64,000 nucleotides of DNA from Kalmusia sp. IMI 367209 (GCA_027946365.1 JAPEUQ010000002.1:434001-498000), one strand, 5' to 3'; positions 44,475 through 58,142 are shown, numbered from the stretch's first letter. Notes: generated by a model not told the origin, from the letters alone. Translations and numbers: made by a program.

Positions 44475-46785
44475 ATGACGGTCCCCAGCATCGGGGACAT
44501 CTTAATACTGTCCCAGACAGCATGGAAGGTCGGTCGAGCTTTTACGGCCGGTCGCACCCATGCGCCAACCGAATTCCAGGACGTAGAGGTCGAAATTAAC
44601 GCGCTCGCCAAAGCTCTGAAGCTCCTAGCCGAGGAGCTCTTCGCTGAATCTGAGGACAGCCTGTTGAAGCAGGCTGATGCCAAAACACAAGATGGAATGG
44701 CCACCATCATCAATTCGTGTTCGCGAGCGATTCACGACTTGGAATCTCTGCTGGACCAGTACCAAGTCGTCAAGAAGATTCAGACATCAGGCGGGTTTGC
44801 CATCGAGAGATCATGGAGCGACCTCGTTCTTACCCAGTACAAGACGATGATGTGGACCACGGACGGCGGAAATCTCCAGAATCTGCGATACCTGCTACAG
44901 ATGCATGCGAACACAACAACTCTTACGAGACAGGCATTGCAGAGGTAACGTTCTGACTTTCCTTTGCAACTGCATAGCTGATCAGACTTAGCAAATCAAT
45001 CTCCCAGCTCGAAAGCGTCGTAAACCCGATCGCTGAACAAGTAGACAGCATCCAGCACCGGACACGGACCCTTAGCCAGCAGTTGGATGAGGCCAACCGC
45101 ATTGTCAAGGACATCGCCAGCCGATCTCATTTACCCCCCACCCCAAACACAATGGCCAGCTCGCCAGATCCCACATTGTCCTATTCACCACAACAACTGC
45201 AAACCTCTCCGGACCGCTACTCAGGAGCGGATTTCTTGCCTCCACGCCAGGAATCGATAGCAAGCCGCCCTCAGTCTCCACCACCATCACATACTTCCCC
45301 TGAACTGCGATCAGCGTCCTCACCACCCAGATCCACGATGCCCTCTCCAACAACGACTCGGAAGCGCATATCCGAGTTCAGTGTTGGGGGTCCTGGGTCG
45401 AGATACTCGGGTAGCATGGCCTCATCGGACGGCGAATCTAGTCACGACTCCAAGAGTCCCCTCAGATATGCATATCTATCTCGGCAACCCTCTACTAAAG
45501 CCTCCAGCCTAGCCAAGTCGGTGGCGCAGCGCGAGGCGCGCTCCAGACCAGATTCTGGGGTGCTCTCGCCTATGCTCCCACCACCCGCCATGTCACTCCC
45601 TCCCCTTCCGGACGCCGACGTCACCGATACGGCTTCTTTGATGTCAGGCCTAAGCTTGAATCATGCCGCCCGCCCAGAAACCCGCTCAGAAATCAAACAA
45701 TTACATCGCAGCTCCGTGACATTGGTTCAGAAAGAGCAATTCGAGAAAGTGGCGTTCCGGAACGCCGCTATCTTATGCGATGTGTAAGCCACCCCCATGT
45801 TTCGTGTTCTGCTGCCGCAATCACGTCAATTAACTAATTTTACTCAGTCGCGGCATCACGGTCCAATACGCGCAGAAAGTCTCTACTGATGAAGACTCGC
45901 ACGACGTTGAGATGGTAGACGCTTCCCGGGAGTGCCGCATAGCCGTCGTACGTAAGCGCGAGGCGGCCGCCGACGCAAAGCAGGACATCCGCATGATGAC
46001 TTCTATATGGGTGTTTAGCGATGATAACACAGTGAGACTAGAACTCAAAATGGCGGACGGAGAAATGTACGTCCCGTACTCGAGCTACTTTAGTCCGGAA
46101 AAAGTGTCTGTTACCGTGCCGTGTGAGCTCAAGTTTCATGATACGAAGTATGGGCAGCGCGTCTTGAAAACGGTGAAGACGAACTGGATCAATTATGTCT
46201 TCGAATCAGCACACAGTAAGCGCTCTAAACCCATTTCTCTCTCCCCTTCTTCGCAAATTAAATTCGATGCTGATTGATGCATCAGGTGCAGCACTCTTCC
46301 AAAACGAACTCATGGGCCGCACCCTCCTCGCCACCTACCGCACCTCAAAAACGCTGCGCATCCACGAAGGCCTCTCCTCGGCCTTCACCTACGCCGAGCA
46401 AATGTGCGGTATGGAGAATTTACGTATCTGGGAGGACAACGACACTTTGGCCGTCATCGCTTTGATCCACTTTAGTCCGCAGTTTCGAAACGGATACTTG
46501 GCTTTCTACCTTAATTCAGCTAATGCTCCCATACGGGTCAAAGATGAGGGTGGCAGAGAGGTGAAGGTTAAGGGGTTGAGGGTGCCGTTAGAGGGCAAAG
46601 GGGGAGGGAGGAAGGATAGTGTGATTGCGGAGGGCCGGGCGAAATTGGAGGTTGACAAAAAGAGGATGGTGACGGGGGCGAGGATCGAATTTGCAACTGA
46701 GGCAGAAAAGAGGGATTTTATGGGTTTGGTGGCGGAGGTGCAGAGGGAGATGAGGGATTTGCCGGGGTTGGCGGGTGTCAATTAA
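44475..46785 (+). CDS. Fungal protein with STAND-type N-terminal domain (709 aa)
   Basis: Four exons, 44475-44944, 44992-45783, 45848-46215 and 46286-46785, all in phase. The first 150 residues (SIGDILILSQTAWKVGRAFT, THAPTEFQDVEVEINALAKA) are helical and match the type of N-terminal domain found at the front of fungal NTPase (STAND/NLR-like) and related proteins. No NACHT or NB-ARC domain follows. The middle (about 190-390) is Ser/Pro-rich and disordered. The last 300 residues form a globular domain with IRMMTSIWVFSDDNTVRLEL, KTNWINYVFESAH and GRTLLATYRTSKTLRIHEGL. The function is unknown; the domain order resembles proteins I have seen in many ascomycetes without characterised members. Confidence 0.8.
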
Positions 46786-47323
46786 GGCGAGGCATCGAAA
46801 GAAGATGTTGAGATGGATGGCCTGGGCCTCATGCTTCTTTTAGACGGACTTTTGTTTTGATATTCAGAGTAAGAAATAATGATGTATCGTATCTGATGTC
46901 ATGGGGACCGGATCGGCGTGGTATCGTAGGCAATTACCGCAATGGCGATACCCGAGTCAGACTAGGTGTTGTTTGATCTTTAATAACTCATCTAACTCTA
47001 TGTTGCGATCACAAGACAATAGCATAGGGTGATATTCTGTAAATGCAACATGGTGACGTACTACGTGCAAACGCTAGCGTTTAACATACACAAGCTACGT
47101 AGTAATCTGTCTTGTACTTAGTATGCTGTGGTTGGTCGAGTCGCTACTTCTTCATCATGTGAGAAGGAGTCGGCGTCAATTTACTATTCCTAGTCGTGAG
47201 TTGAACGAAGCTCCGAACATAGTGCTTTGATTCGTACATTCAACTTGACCTTGACTTATATATACAAAGAACATTTTATCAATAGATCGACTAGCGAACA
47301 TGTACCCCTTCCCTTCCCTTTTT
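46786..47323. other. Convergent 3' intergenic region
   Basis: 538 AT-rich bases between converging genes. Nothing else seen. Confidence 0.4.
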
Positions 47324-49832
47324 CTATACAGTGACTTTTACATTACCTTTGCAATCACGAGAGTGAGCACAAACATGGAACGTGTACTCTCCTTCCGCGA
47401 TAGCCCAGTCCTGTACCACAACATCCCAGTAGCTAATATCTCTTCTGCGGACTTCGAACAAGACCTGCACCGAGTCTCCAGCCTCAAGTGGTACCTTCTT
47501 AAACCCGCGGAGCTGTTTAAGCGGCTGGCCTGCAGCAGATGGATACTCGACGTAAAGCTGGGCAACCTCAGCACCAGCAAGGGAACCAGTGTTGGAGAGT
47601 GTGGTGGTTATGCTGACTACACTTTCGAAGAGATCGGACTGTTTGATGAAGTGTTAGTATAGAAAGGATTGGAGTGGTCACAAAGAGAAAAGGATCGACG
47701 TACCTTTCCTCCAAGGGTAGCGATGCCAGTGGGATATGTGCTACTCAGAGCGTCCTCGTTGGTGGAGTTCAACTGGACATCGGAGTACTCGAATGTAGTG
47801 TACGACAACCCGTATCCAAAGGGGTAGCGAGGCGTCTTATTGTACTTGTCAAAATGCCTGTAATCAATATAAACACCCTCATCGAAATCGCAGTCAGCAT
47901 CATAGCAGATCGAGGCGGGGTAGTCGCTCTCGTTTTTTGCGATAGTGTTAATGAGTCTACCGCTAGGGTTGACATTGCCGTAAAGCACATCCGCAATAGC
48001 ATTGCCGGATTCCTGGCCTAAAAGGCCACCGTACAAAACTGCAGTCACGTTCTCGTTGTCAATCCAAGCTTCCATCAGGCGTGGGCCAACGGTATTGACG
48101 ACGACGATAGTATTGTTGCACTCGGAAGCGACAGTCGTGACCATTGCATCTTGATCGTCATTCGAGAGTTCAGTGCGATCGGCGCCTTCCCCAGAAAAAG
48201 AATTTAAGAAGACGATGCAAGCTTCAGAATTCTGCGCGTAGTTGGTGAACGATGGGGAAATGGAAGTGCCGGACTGGCCGATACCAGCACCACCGCCACC
48301 GCCACCGCCCATACCACCGCCAGCACCTCCGTTGGTAGAATTACCACCATTAGTCGAGTTCATTCCGGAGGAAGGAGAGTCTCCACCTATGCCGCCACTC
48401 ATACCACCCCCAGAGCTGGTAGAATATGTGTCGTTCATCAACCAGCAAATCATAGATCCATCTTCAATGGCACGGTTCATCATGCTTTGGTAAGGAGTTA
48501 TCAAGTAGCTAAGCGAGAGTTGGGCAGAGCCGGAGCCGGAGGCAAGGTGGCCCTGGTAGGTTGGACCGTCGGTACCCTGAACGCTGAAAGCCATGTTGGG
48601 CCCTGCAATGCAAGGTCCGGCGTGAGCACCGAAGAGACTGATGGTGCGAGGCTTGTTGAGTGGTAAACCAGAGCCGGGTTCGTTGCTATTCTTGAGCAGG
48701 ACAAGTGACGCTGCGCCGATCTTGCGGATCAAAGCACTATGGTTGGCTCGTACATCGCGATACTCGTCAGTGTCGGCTTGAGCAGGAAGTTTGCCATCAT
48801 CTAAGCCAACGTAGTAATATGGAACGATGTTGCGAATTGCCATGTCATCGAGGCGAGCTTGGGTAAGGGAGCCGTTCGCAATGCCAGCTTCGATCGTGGA
48901 TTCAGACCAGAGACTGGAGGATCCGTAGTCAGAGCCACCGTTGGCAGCTCCAAAGGCAGACGACTGGCCTCCAACATCGGGCCAAACAAAACCAGGGAAT
49001 CCGAGCTCGTCTTTGAGTAGTTCATTAAGTAGACGACTATTCTCACACGACGCAGTGTCGTTGGCACGGTTCATGGCGCACATGACCGCAGCCATACCTG
49101 ATCGGACAGCATCCGCAAACGGCCAGAGATACAGTTCATGGATCGTCTTATCATCAGCGTTGCTAGAGTAGGCTTGTGTAGTGGCTCCACCGAGGCCAGC
49201 CGTCCGGTTGGTCTCCTGCTCATTGAGTAAGAAATGGCGACCCCCGGAGATGACACCAGCAGAGTTCATGCCGGCGATGGACTGGCCAAGAATAAGACCA
49301 GAGAGATATGGATCTGGTGATATGGCTTCAGCCTGTCGGCCGCCCCAGGGTGTGCGACCCAAAGGTCCTCCCTCAGGACCAGAGATGAGCGCGTAACCCA
49401 TACTGTAGAATTCATCTCCTGAAGCCTTTGCCTCGGCGCGAACGAGATCGAGATCCCATGTCATAGCAAGCGCGTTGGTCTCACTGAATCCAGAGACAAA
49501 GAACTGGTTGTTCATGCCTGCAAAAGCATCTTTGCTTGTGTATGCGGTCCATGACACGTTTGAGGTGGAGGAAGAATTCGAAACAATGTTGCCTGCGGTA
49601 ATAACGGAAATCTTCTGGGAGTTAGTCAACTGGGCAACAAAGGCTTCAGCTTTGCTGTAAGCTTCGGCGAAGTCGCCCAGGCGTTCTGAAAGGTGTTATT
49701 ACCATTATAGTATGGACTAGGCATAGGGTGCATACCAGCATCGGAAGGAAGGAGACCGGCTGAGCTGTTGGTCGCGCCTAAAGCACCAGCTGTGAGAGCG
49801 GTAGCTACAACGAGAGACGATTTGGCCTTCAT
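47324..49832 (-). CDS. Secreted GH3 beta-glucosidase
   Basis: Three exons, 49832-49736, 49685-47704 and 47638-47324, give 797 residues. A signal peptide (MKAKSSLVVATALTAGALGA) leads into a GH3 N-terminal barrel: MTWDLDLVRAEAKASGDEFY, GPLGRTPWGGRQAEAISPDP, GGRHFLLNEQETNR (Arg182-His183, where most GH3 enzymes have Lys-His) and GFPGFVWPDVGG with the likely nucleophile Asp269. The C-terminal sandwich domain and a fibronectin-III-like end (LSNTGSLAGAEVAQLYVEYP) complete the fungal layout. An insert of about 57 residues rich in Gly, Ser and Asn lies at about 455-511. Many N-glycosylation sequons. The enzyme would hydrolyse terminal glucose from cellobiose or plant glucosides outside the cell. Exact substrate is inference. 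Confidence 0.93.
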
Positions 49833-51265
49833 GACTGTAGGAACGAACGACTCGTGGATCAGTGGACACCAATTTAGCGAATGAAAACCCTGTCAGGAAG
49901 GCGTCGGGCAAGGAACAAAATCATGGCTACATTATCATATATAAACAAATCCAAACAGAAAGTGCCGCATTTGCGTTCTGAGCTGACGCGGTTTGCAAAA
50001 ATACCGGTCTGCTATCCTGGTGTCCTAGCTAGGGGCATCGGGCCTCCCGGCGAAAGTGTTGAAGCCATCCTACAATGGTAAGCCTGCCCAAATCCCGTTG
50101 CTATCATGATACCTCTCCTGGAGCTGTTGACCAAAGACCCTAGCAATCTAAGCGTGAGCCCCACCAGCAACGTCAAGCTTTGTGGCTTCGCGTCTCTTAT
50201 TTTTTTTTATAGTTGATCGAGCCCTGGAGGGGTCAACCTGGCCATACACGATGGTCTACTGCGGGCCCAGATCGCGGCAATCGTGAGTGAACGCTAGGGC
50301 ATGTTTCGAAACAATGCCGGCGGTTTCCCGATCGATTGGTGATGGAAGGCTTCAGATGAAGGACATAGGTGACGATGATGCCTGCGCGGTACAGTCGGAT
50401 GCCTCGAGCGGCACTTGCTTCGGAGATTCATGCTTGCGCGGCCATGCTCCACTCTTCAGGGACTCAAGGTCGTAGCTTATGCGATAATCTACATGTAGAT
50501 TGCTCCCGTCATGATTCATTCTGCGTCGTGAAATCCGATCACGAGAGAAATCAAGCTTCGATGCCCTGGACACTTCGCAGAAGGATCGTTCAAGATCGTG
50601 CATTGTTGCGCGGCATGTCTATGCAATCGACACTACGGTTTGCAGCTAACCACTTTTGGATTGGCGCCATTCATGAACCATGATGCTCTCTGACGACTTG
50701 CGAGTTGACATCATTTCAGGTTACTGGATTGCATGTCTGCAACTAGCGATGATTCGCATACGTAAATTCTGGCGCCCTATATCCCCATCCGCCGTCGACT
50801 ACCAGACATAACGATCAGCACGACTTGTAGCTTACATTCCTATCCTTTCTCGAAGCCGATTCATACAAGTCGCAGCTGGCCGTTGCTTTCCTGTCGTTGC
50901 GCTGACTCCGTTCTACCTTACTGATCTCTCATTTTGCGCCTAGCACGTCAGATGCCTTCAATTTTGGGGAGCTGTAGGGAGCTGTATTTTTAGTCAATTT
51001 TGCTGATTCAATTGCTTTTGTAAGGATTGGAGAGTGCTAAAATTCCACAATAAGGTAAATGTACTCCATCGCAGAGTTAGAGGATAAGAAAGTGTGCATG
51101 TGGAAAGGGTTAGGTGTCATCAAGTGGAACTAATTAGAAATTGCACAGGTTAAAGATGCATGGATCCTGATCACACACAGTCCTCAGACCAAGCATACCT
51201 ATATTGGGATTTATCACACAATCTTGAACAAGAATATCCGAACAACAACAAAGGTCTCCAATGCA
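49833..51265. other. Intergenic region, nothing called
   Basis: 1.4 kb. The left part is the promoter of the beta-glucosidase gene. The right part is AT-rich near 50960-51060. No credible frame. Confidence 0.35.
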
Positions 51266-51745
51266 TCAGTTCTTCCTGTTCCCGTTTTTACCAGCGGGTT
51301 CACCCACCGCCCGCTCACCATCCCCGTCACCTTCCGCTGGCCTACTCTTCCCTTTTAGAGGATCCTTCGTATGGGCAAACCTCGGCCTCGTCTTCTGTGC
51401 ACTTTCCCTATCTACGAAACTCCCTCCTCGCCCGTTCGCAGTCGCTAGCGATGACTCTTGCCCTTGTCCCAAGTCTTCTCTCCTCTCTCCTCCAAAATCA
51501 TCATCACAATTCTGATGTGGTAGAGAAGCTAAATAAGTCTCCATTCCTGGTCGCTTCAATAGGCCAACTTTTCGTAGCCTACGGTCCAGTTCCGAACCTG
51601 CTGCGTATTCGAGCTTAGGTTGAAGTTTACGTACAAACGGAGAATCGTCGGCGTCGATTTCGACTTTGGGGCCAGGCTCGGGCTCGGGTGTCGCTTCAGA
51701 GAGCATGTACTCGAACACTGGTGTCTGAGATTGGTTGTCTGGCAT
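51266..51745 (-). CDS. Small unknown hydrophilic protein (159 aa)
   Basis: The frame is open from 51961, but the sequence MPDNQSQTPVFEYMLSEATP from the ATG at 51745 is the more natural start; the upstream 72 residues look like leader. The product is acidic in the middle and basic/Gly-rich at the end, with no signal peptide or membrane segment. A central part PFVRKLQPKLEYAAGSELDR and LLKRPGMETYLASLPHQN is the most structured. No family recognised. It lies on the opposite strand of a long frame rich in Ser/Pro, which I take as shadow. Confidence 0.45.
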   Translation of the reverse strand: MPDNQSQTPVFEYMLSEATPEPEPGPKVEIDADDSPFVRKLQPKLEYAAGSELDRRLRKVGLLKRPGMETYLASLPHQNCDDDFGGERREDLGQGQESSLATANGRGGSFVDRESAQKTRPRFAHTKDPLKGKSRPAEGDGDGERAVGEPAGKNGNRKN

Positions 51746-52513
51746 GGTGTAGAAGACGGATGGATTAATGTACGGAGAAGAGTCTTCGCTATGTCGGATT
51801 TCTGGGTAAGTACGATACGAATGTGATATAGCTCTAGTAGGAGGGAAATCTGATGTTTTTGTCTGCCTGTATTGAGTGCAAGAGAACAGAACATTGACAT
51901 AGCATGTTTGAACGATTTTGAGGGCGATAATATAACTCTTCCGAGAAGTGCTAGGAAGCATGAGTCATGTTAATAGCACAAGTACAGCTATATGATATGA
52001 CCATCGAGATCAAAGGAACTGCTACAACTGTCGGCTTACAGTAGCCTCAACCACAGTAGTGAAGCCTTCCATTCTAGAAAGCCCTTCTCCTTACCATTTT
52101 GTTCTCTCTTCGCAGCGCTTCCGGGGTGGGTTTCCTGCCCTTGTTCGCTCTTTCTTGCATCTATGCAAGCTCTCTGATCGGGTTCTCTATCTTTATCGCT
52201 AGTGAGCACACCGAGGGCCATGTGCTTTGTGACTCCTTCAATTACACGCCACGTACACCAGTCACATACATCCACTCCACAAGGCACGCATTAGCACCAT
52301 CGTACCACAGGGAAACAAGAAACAGCAAATCTATCATTTGAACACCCCCAATGCTACTTAACCAATGCCAGCTATGCAAGGACCGCCAGATAAGGAACAG
52401 CAATAACGCTGCGGTCTAGGGTATTAGTACGAATGAAAACCATAACCTTTCCTACTTCTTCCCTCCGCTTCTATATACAGGCCACCATAATGTCCACCAC
52501 CTCAGGCTGTCTG
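51746..52513. other. Intergenic region
   Basis: 768 bases between two minus-strand genes. Nothing called. Confidence 0.35.
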
Positions 52514-54657
52514 CTACCTGCCCTCTTGAGGCGTGTCAGCATCCCCCCTCTCGACATCCCCTTCTTGTCCCCTCCAACCCCTCCACAATTCATTAAGAGT
52601 CCCACTAAGACTCCTACCCTCCCCTTCTCTTTCCCTGTTATCCTCGTCCGTAACCGTCCGCCGCCTGCCAAGCAGTTCGCCAAACCCCTCGTTAATCTCA
52701 TCAGCCCCTATTCCCAACACGCTCTGCCTCCTCGTCGCCTCTCCACCGTCCCCCCTCTGCAGCGGGGGCGCTCGTAGGCTCCCAACCCTCTTCAATTCCG
52801 CTACCATAGCGCTCAGACTCGTACTTAGCGGACTCGCCAACAGCGGTCCAGAAAGCGAGTTTCGTGAGCCGACACGCTCGGTCGTCGCTATGCGGCGGAG
52901 ACGGTGGGGTAGTGTGGCGGGCGCCGTGGGTGTAATGGCGGCGGTATCGGAGATTTGACGGGTCGGTGTTTGAGGTAGGGGGGGGCCGGTGCTGAGTTCG
53001 GGAGATGAGGTCGATGGACGAGGTGGCTCTGTTGCTTGTGACGGCAATACTGGGGTAGAGAGTGTGCTATTTCTGCTGAGGTCGGCAATGCGGGGGCGGA
53101 TGGAGGGTGAGGCGGTGGGTTCCTGGTCCCAGGGGTTCCTTGTAAGTGACGAAGGGGTTTCGGATGCTCCTGATGGTGTGGTAGGGGCTTGTGAAAGAAT
53201 GTCGGGTGTAAATGTGATGTCTGGGGTAGCTGGTTGTGAGATTTCGCGAGTTGGAGGTCTTCGACTGGTGTCAAGGGGTGGAGACGTTGCTCGGGCAGTA
53301 GATGAGCGGCGACTGCTTCCTGTGCCTTCGTTCGTGCCGTCGATGGAGTCATGGTATCTTTCTCCGTCTACTAGATTGATTGCGTCTTCAGGTTCAGGGT
53401 CCCTATCCTCCTCGTCCGCCTGCGGAGCCCGTCCACTCGTGATCAACCAGACGCCCAAGAAGGTCAATGCACAGCCCCCAACGAACTTGCCTGCGTCTTC
53501 TCCTGAAGTTCGTTCAAAGTCCCTATACAAGATGGCTGAACCAAGAATGACGGAGAGAGTGAAGAGGACGAATTGTACGGGTATGACCTGCGTCGCGTTA
53601 AAGCGCTGGAGAGCCCGATTGATGTACTTGATCTGCATGACCGCAGTGCCGATAAGGATGGCGACAAGCAGATACGTGACTGGGAACGTAATGGCGCGCC
53701 AGAGCGTGTACGAGAGCATAGACGCTACGCCCTTTGTAGAGAGCGCCGTATAGCCACCTGCTGTAGGTCAGTATCGATGTTCAAAGTCATCTTGATTGCA
53801 TGGTACTCACCAAACAATCCTACAAGCCCTAAATCGATCAATATATTCTTGTCTCCAAAACGGTTACTGGCAACAACTAGCGCGACGATAACGGCGACAG
53901 TGATGCCAAAGTAGGTCTCAAACTCCCACGTACTGATCAGACTCCAAATCTCATCCGGGCCCAACTTGGGGTTGTTATCGCTCGCGCTGAGCACCACAGT
54001 GACCGCCCCACCAACGGCGACCAGTACCCCCAAAGCGTCCCGCGCACGAAAGGGCTCTTTGAGCATAATGGGCGCAATGATGCAGTTCGAAATGAGCGCG
54101 ACGACGCCGAGCGGCGAGACGATGGATGCGGGAGCGAAGCCGTATGCGAGGAAATTGCCCGCTTCGCCGCAGGTCATCATGATGATGCCCGCCCACCAGT
54201 ACGGGCTTTTGAGGTAGCTCTTCTGCTTGTATGCCGCCTCATCCCCCGCTCCATCCTCCTCTTGCACCGGCGATAGCCCCGGCCTCACGCCGCTCGTCCC
54301 TCTCCCCGAGGACGTCGCAGGCAGCAGTGGGTCCTCTTCACTCGCAGCATCCTCCTCTATCCGCCGCTCATTATCTCTGTATTTCTTTCCGCCGCTCAAG
54401 CTGCGGTAGCTCGCACTCCGCCTCTTCCGCTGCCTCTCTTTCTGCTGCCACTCCCTCTCTAGCCGTATATGCGCATATCGCTGCGTATTGAGAGCGAATG
54501 ATATCAGAACGTTGCCGACGATAGCAGTAATTATGCCGATGAAAGAATTCCACTGCTCGCTTCCGTATGGCGGGATGAGACTCGTCGATGACGGAGCAGG
54601 CGCATCGCTCGTTGCTGTCGCCGAGCCCGCGGCGACAGACGTCGGTCGTAGGATCAT
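52514..54657 (-). CDS. NIPA-like magnesium transporter (696 aa)
   Basis: Two exons, 54657-53811 and 53757-52514, with a 53-base intron. The frame is open upstream of 54657 but only with TTG, so I start at MILRPTSVAAG. Nine or so membrane segments of the drug/metabolite-transporter type: SFIGIITAIVGNVLISFALN, then SPYWWAGIIMMTCGEAGNFL, APASIVSPLGVVALISNCII and later VQFVLFTLSVILGSAILYRD. The signature AGNFLAYGFAPASIVSPLG is typical of the NIPA family, which moves Mg2+ in animals. A charged, polar loop of about 100 residues separates the first two segments (KERQRKRRSASYRSLSGGKK). The C-terminal 290 residues are disordered, Ser/Pro/Thr rich, likely cytosolic. Transport of Mg2+ here is inferred from the family. 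Confidence 0.88.
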
Positions 54658-57600
54658 GGCCGTTGATTGCGCGTATCCGCGGTTCACACGCAAGGGAATC
54701 GACTCGGTTCTACCGGAAAGATTCGCGAGGGCGTTGGGTAACGGGTTCTAAAACCGTCATATGGTATGTTGCATGGAAATGCGTATGAAAGACATGCTCA
54801 TAGCGATATGCAGCGGGAGGAGAGGCACGAAGCAGAGCGATGCGTTGCCGTAATCCCGCGCGTAGCTTGCAATCTTGCTTGGCTTTTGCAGGGTTCTGGA
54901 CGATCTTCACCTGACGGAAGGGGCCCAAGCTTCGAGCACCCCGCGCCGCTATACATCACCGTGCAGCTACCAGGTGTCATATCTGTAAACAAAAGCGAGT
55001 ACACCTTTGCTCTCGCCACCCTTTGTCACGCCTTTCGAGTAAAAAATGCAGGAGGGAACCGCTGCTATCTTTTTAGGTTCACTATCCTTTGAACCACGTA
55101 CAACCCTTCGAAGCTTAGTAATACGTATGTACAAGTGACTCGACTCCAAACAATTTTTGAATCGTAGTTTGAATCCGGCCGTCAGCGAATGTGATGCTCG
55201 GAGACAGAACACGCGAAAAAGAATGTAGCAGTGTTCTCATTCGGTCTGACTATGTTCACGTGTAAATCCATACAAGACATCTAGAATAAGCTCATAAATT
55301 ATGTTCGAAATCCCCTCAATCTAAGTTCAAGCAGTATGTTTGTAGGCAACCTAGCACCTCCAATACATCGCGGAAGATTGATGCTGTGTCCAAGAAATCT
55401 CGTGACTCCGTAATGTCTAATAGAAATAAAGTGGGCGAGGATAGAAAAACCTTTGAGCTTGGGTTGTACAAATTGTCTGCCGGGCTCTTCCTCGCGTTCA
55501 ACATGTCGAAGACATTCAAAAGGACATCTTGTATCCAACACTGAATCCGGATTATTCAGCTTCTATATCTAGAGTAGACGTGTTGCCTGCGTTCCTTTGG
55601 TACTAGGGGTTATTGACAATTTACGTGGAGTAAGCCGTGCATTCAAGCGCGCGATTCTTAAGTATGAGACGCTCAACGCAACCTATAAAAATGACTGGTA
55701 TATTACGCAAAGGATTGCGCTTAAAGAGCAGCGCACTGCTTTGGCGCTCATTCATAAAGAACATAGCCTCGAAGTCTACACCCTTCGTGCTTGAAAAGAG
55801 GCTACTGGATTTCGGCATTTCGCTACAAGGAATGCGGCTGCATTGACACTATAATGGACGTAGGAGAGATGCTGGGGATTAAACTTCTCGACAAGCTCTT
55901 GGAATAGCGTACCAATCAAAGTCAAACCGAATTGCATTAGAATACTACAAAAAATGCAAGTCTTTCATATATTGAGGTGACTTATGCTAGGCGATCAACA
56001 TGGTTGATATTCCAAGGCCAAACGCAATGGCGACACCCAAGACGGGTAGTAAGGAGCACGAATATGGGTATTTACACCGATGACAGCCTTGCGGCAGGTT
56101 CCGGCTCAACGTCTAGGACCGACGTGTATATTCAGCTCTGCACGGTGGGTCCCTCCTCGAGTATATTCGCCCGGCAGCTCAGAGTCGTCCAACGACATGT
56201 GCCAGGGATTGCGGTACGACTACATCAAGGGGGTCCCATGCGAAGTTTCTGCTGTATGATCTGTGCCCTTTGGGTGACAGACAGACGAGCTGCACCCGAG
56301 AGTCCGGGTGCGCTTCCATTGCGAGTGCAGCCAGAAAGTATCTGGGGTATGATCTATATTGAACTCGGTAATTAAAGCTAGAATTACTCCAGGATATACG
56401 GGTCATTTGCGTGCTGCAGGTGCATGTTGACATTCTAGGGTGAGCGTCGATAGAGGCTTAGATGGGCAGCAACCAATGAGCAACGGCGGAGCATAGCGAT
56501 AGGCGTGTATAGGACGTCGTTGTTTGAGAACACGTGGCCAAAGTTAGTATCGACGTGCTAGTGTTGTACAAGTACCGTCGGCCTATAGCTTCATAGACGC
56601 TCGATCGAATGTGGATAGTCCAGGTCAAGCCGTCACATTCTGTGGCACAGCCAGGGCATTCAAAAACGACATGATTCGCAATCTCCAACAAATCTAGCGG
56701 CCTCGGAACGAATTAGAAATCCAGATACCCTGAAATCTCGACCCCAAAATGATCTCAGTCGGCGAATTGCCATGCAAGCCCGGTACGGCCCGCCCAATAG
56801 CTCGCCACCACGTCGGGATGCAGCATTGCCATCGCGGTATTTAACATCTACCTCGTGATGACCCGCATTCTTCGTATATGCTGGCCATGCAGTGTGATAG
56901 ATCCCTCTATGCGTGTGCTCGAGGATTGCACCTCCAGCTGTAGGTTATATAGGTCTTTCGGGTCTCGCGGCGTCTTGGGTTCCCCGACGAGCAAATAAAG
57001 GAAATCAGATGGGGCGATTGATGCGAGGAGGAATGCAGGGAGACACGACTGTTTTAAACTCGTTCGAGGATCGTTCTATGTGGGCCTGATGCATTAGTCG
57101 GTGTAAGCTCTGCGCGTGCGGCTGGTGAGGCTGAGGCGAATGGGAAGTAAGGGCTGAGGCGAGCGATTTCTGAAGTACATGGACAATGGAGCTGGACTTG
57201 GTTGCTGTTTATCGGCAAGGAATGGAAGGGGAGAAATGGAATGATTTATGAGAGAAGAAATTGACTTTGTAGAAAGGTTGGCAACCTACAAGGTGATTAG
57301 CACAAAGACGGTCGAAAATGGGTCGAAAATGAAGACCCAAAGGACGAGTCTAGCCGAGAAGATGTCGCACTTCACTGGCTACTTGAATGTACGTGTATGT
57401 TGACTAGCTCCTGCATCAGATGCCGAATGGCGTGCACGCCACTACCGCTGCTGCGGTATCATGGACGAATGCCGAATGGAGCTTTGTGCTTCGTCCTTCG
57501 TCCTCTACCGCAACTTGTTTCCATCTCAGACGTGGAAAAGCCATATTTTCCCTTGCGATAAGTGAGGGGAGTACAGAACGCCGATCTCCGCGAGGCTTCG

Positions 57601-58142
57601 GCTGAGAGATGAGGTCCTTCGCTGCTGTGACCCGTCCGGACCTACGTAAAGCATCGCTCGTAATTACGCCGGCCGGCTCGAGACATGACATCTGTCGATA
57701 AGTGTAACACGGATCCGGCCGATGTCGGTAGTCGAATTCGGGTGGACACTGCAGTTTGTCTCCCATGTTCGACAACCTCGAATTCCCAAGCAAATGACTC
57801 CCGATGGCGATGGAAGCTAGCCAGGAAGAATTACCTGAACAGCGTGCCATAGACGGCGGAACCTATCCAATGACTGTTGTCGGCTTTTGTTTAAAGTTTG
57901 GCAGGAAGACTCCGATTTGGAGAAGCTCCTCGGGTAGGACGAGATGCAGTGCACATGCGTGCTTGTCGGTGTCAAGCGGTCGAGTATACGTGTGTAACAC
58001 GGGCTGTGGAAAGAAAGAGGCGGCAGGGCTGAGATATGGCCATGTAGTGATTGGACACGCCAAGTGTATCTAGAGTGAAGCGGACAGCTTGTTGAGCAAT
58101 GCAACACTATGCCATAGATCAGTCTGTGCTGCATTATGTAGC

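Noticed and set aside
51286..51620. Plus-strand Ser/Pro/Leu-rich frames opposite the gene at 51266-51745
   Set aside because: Shadow of the minus-strand reading frame; no ATG context or domain.
57416..57850. Minus-strand 144-codon frame with ATG
   Set aside because: No domain, uneven composition, isolated in non-genic DNA. It could be real but I see no support.
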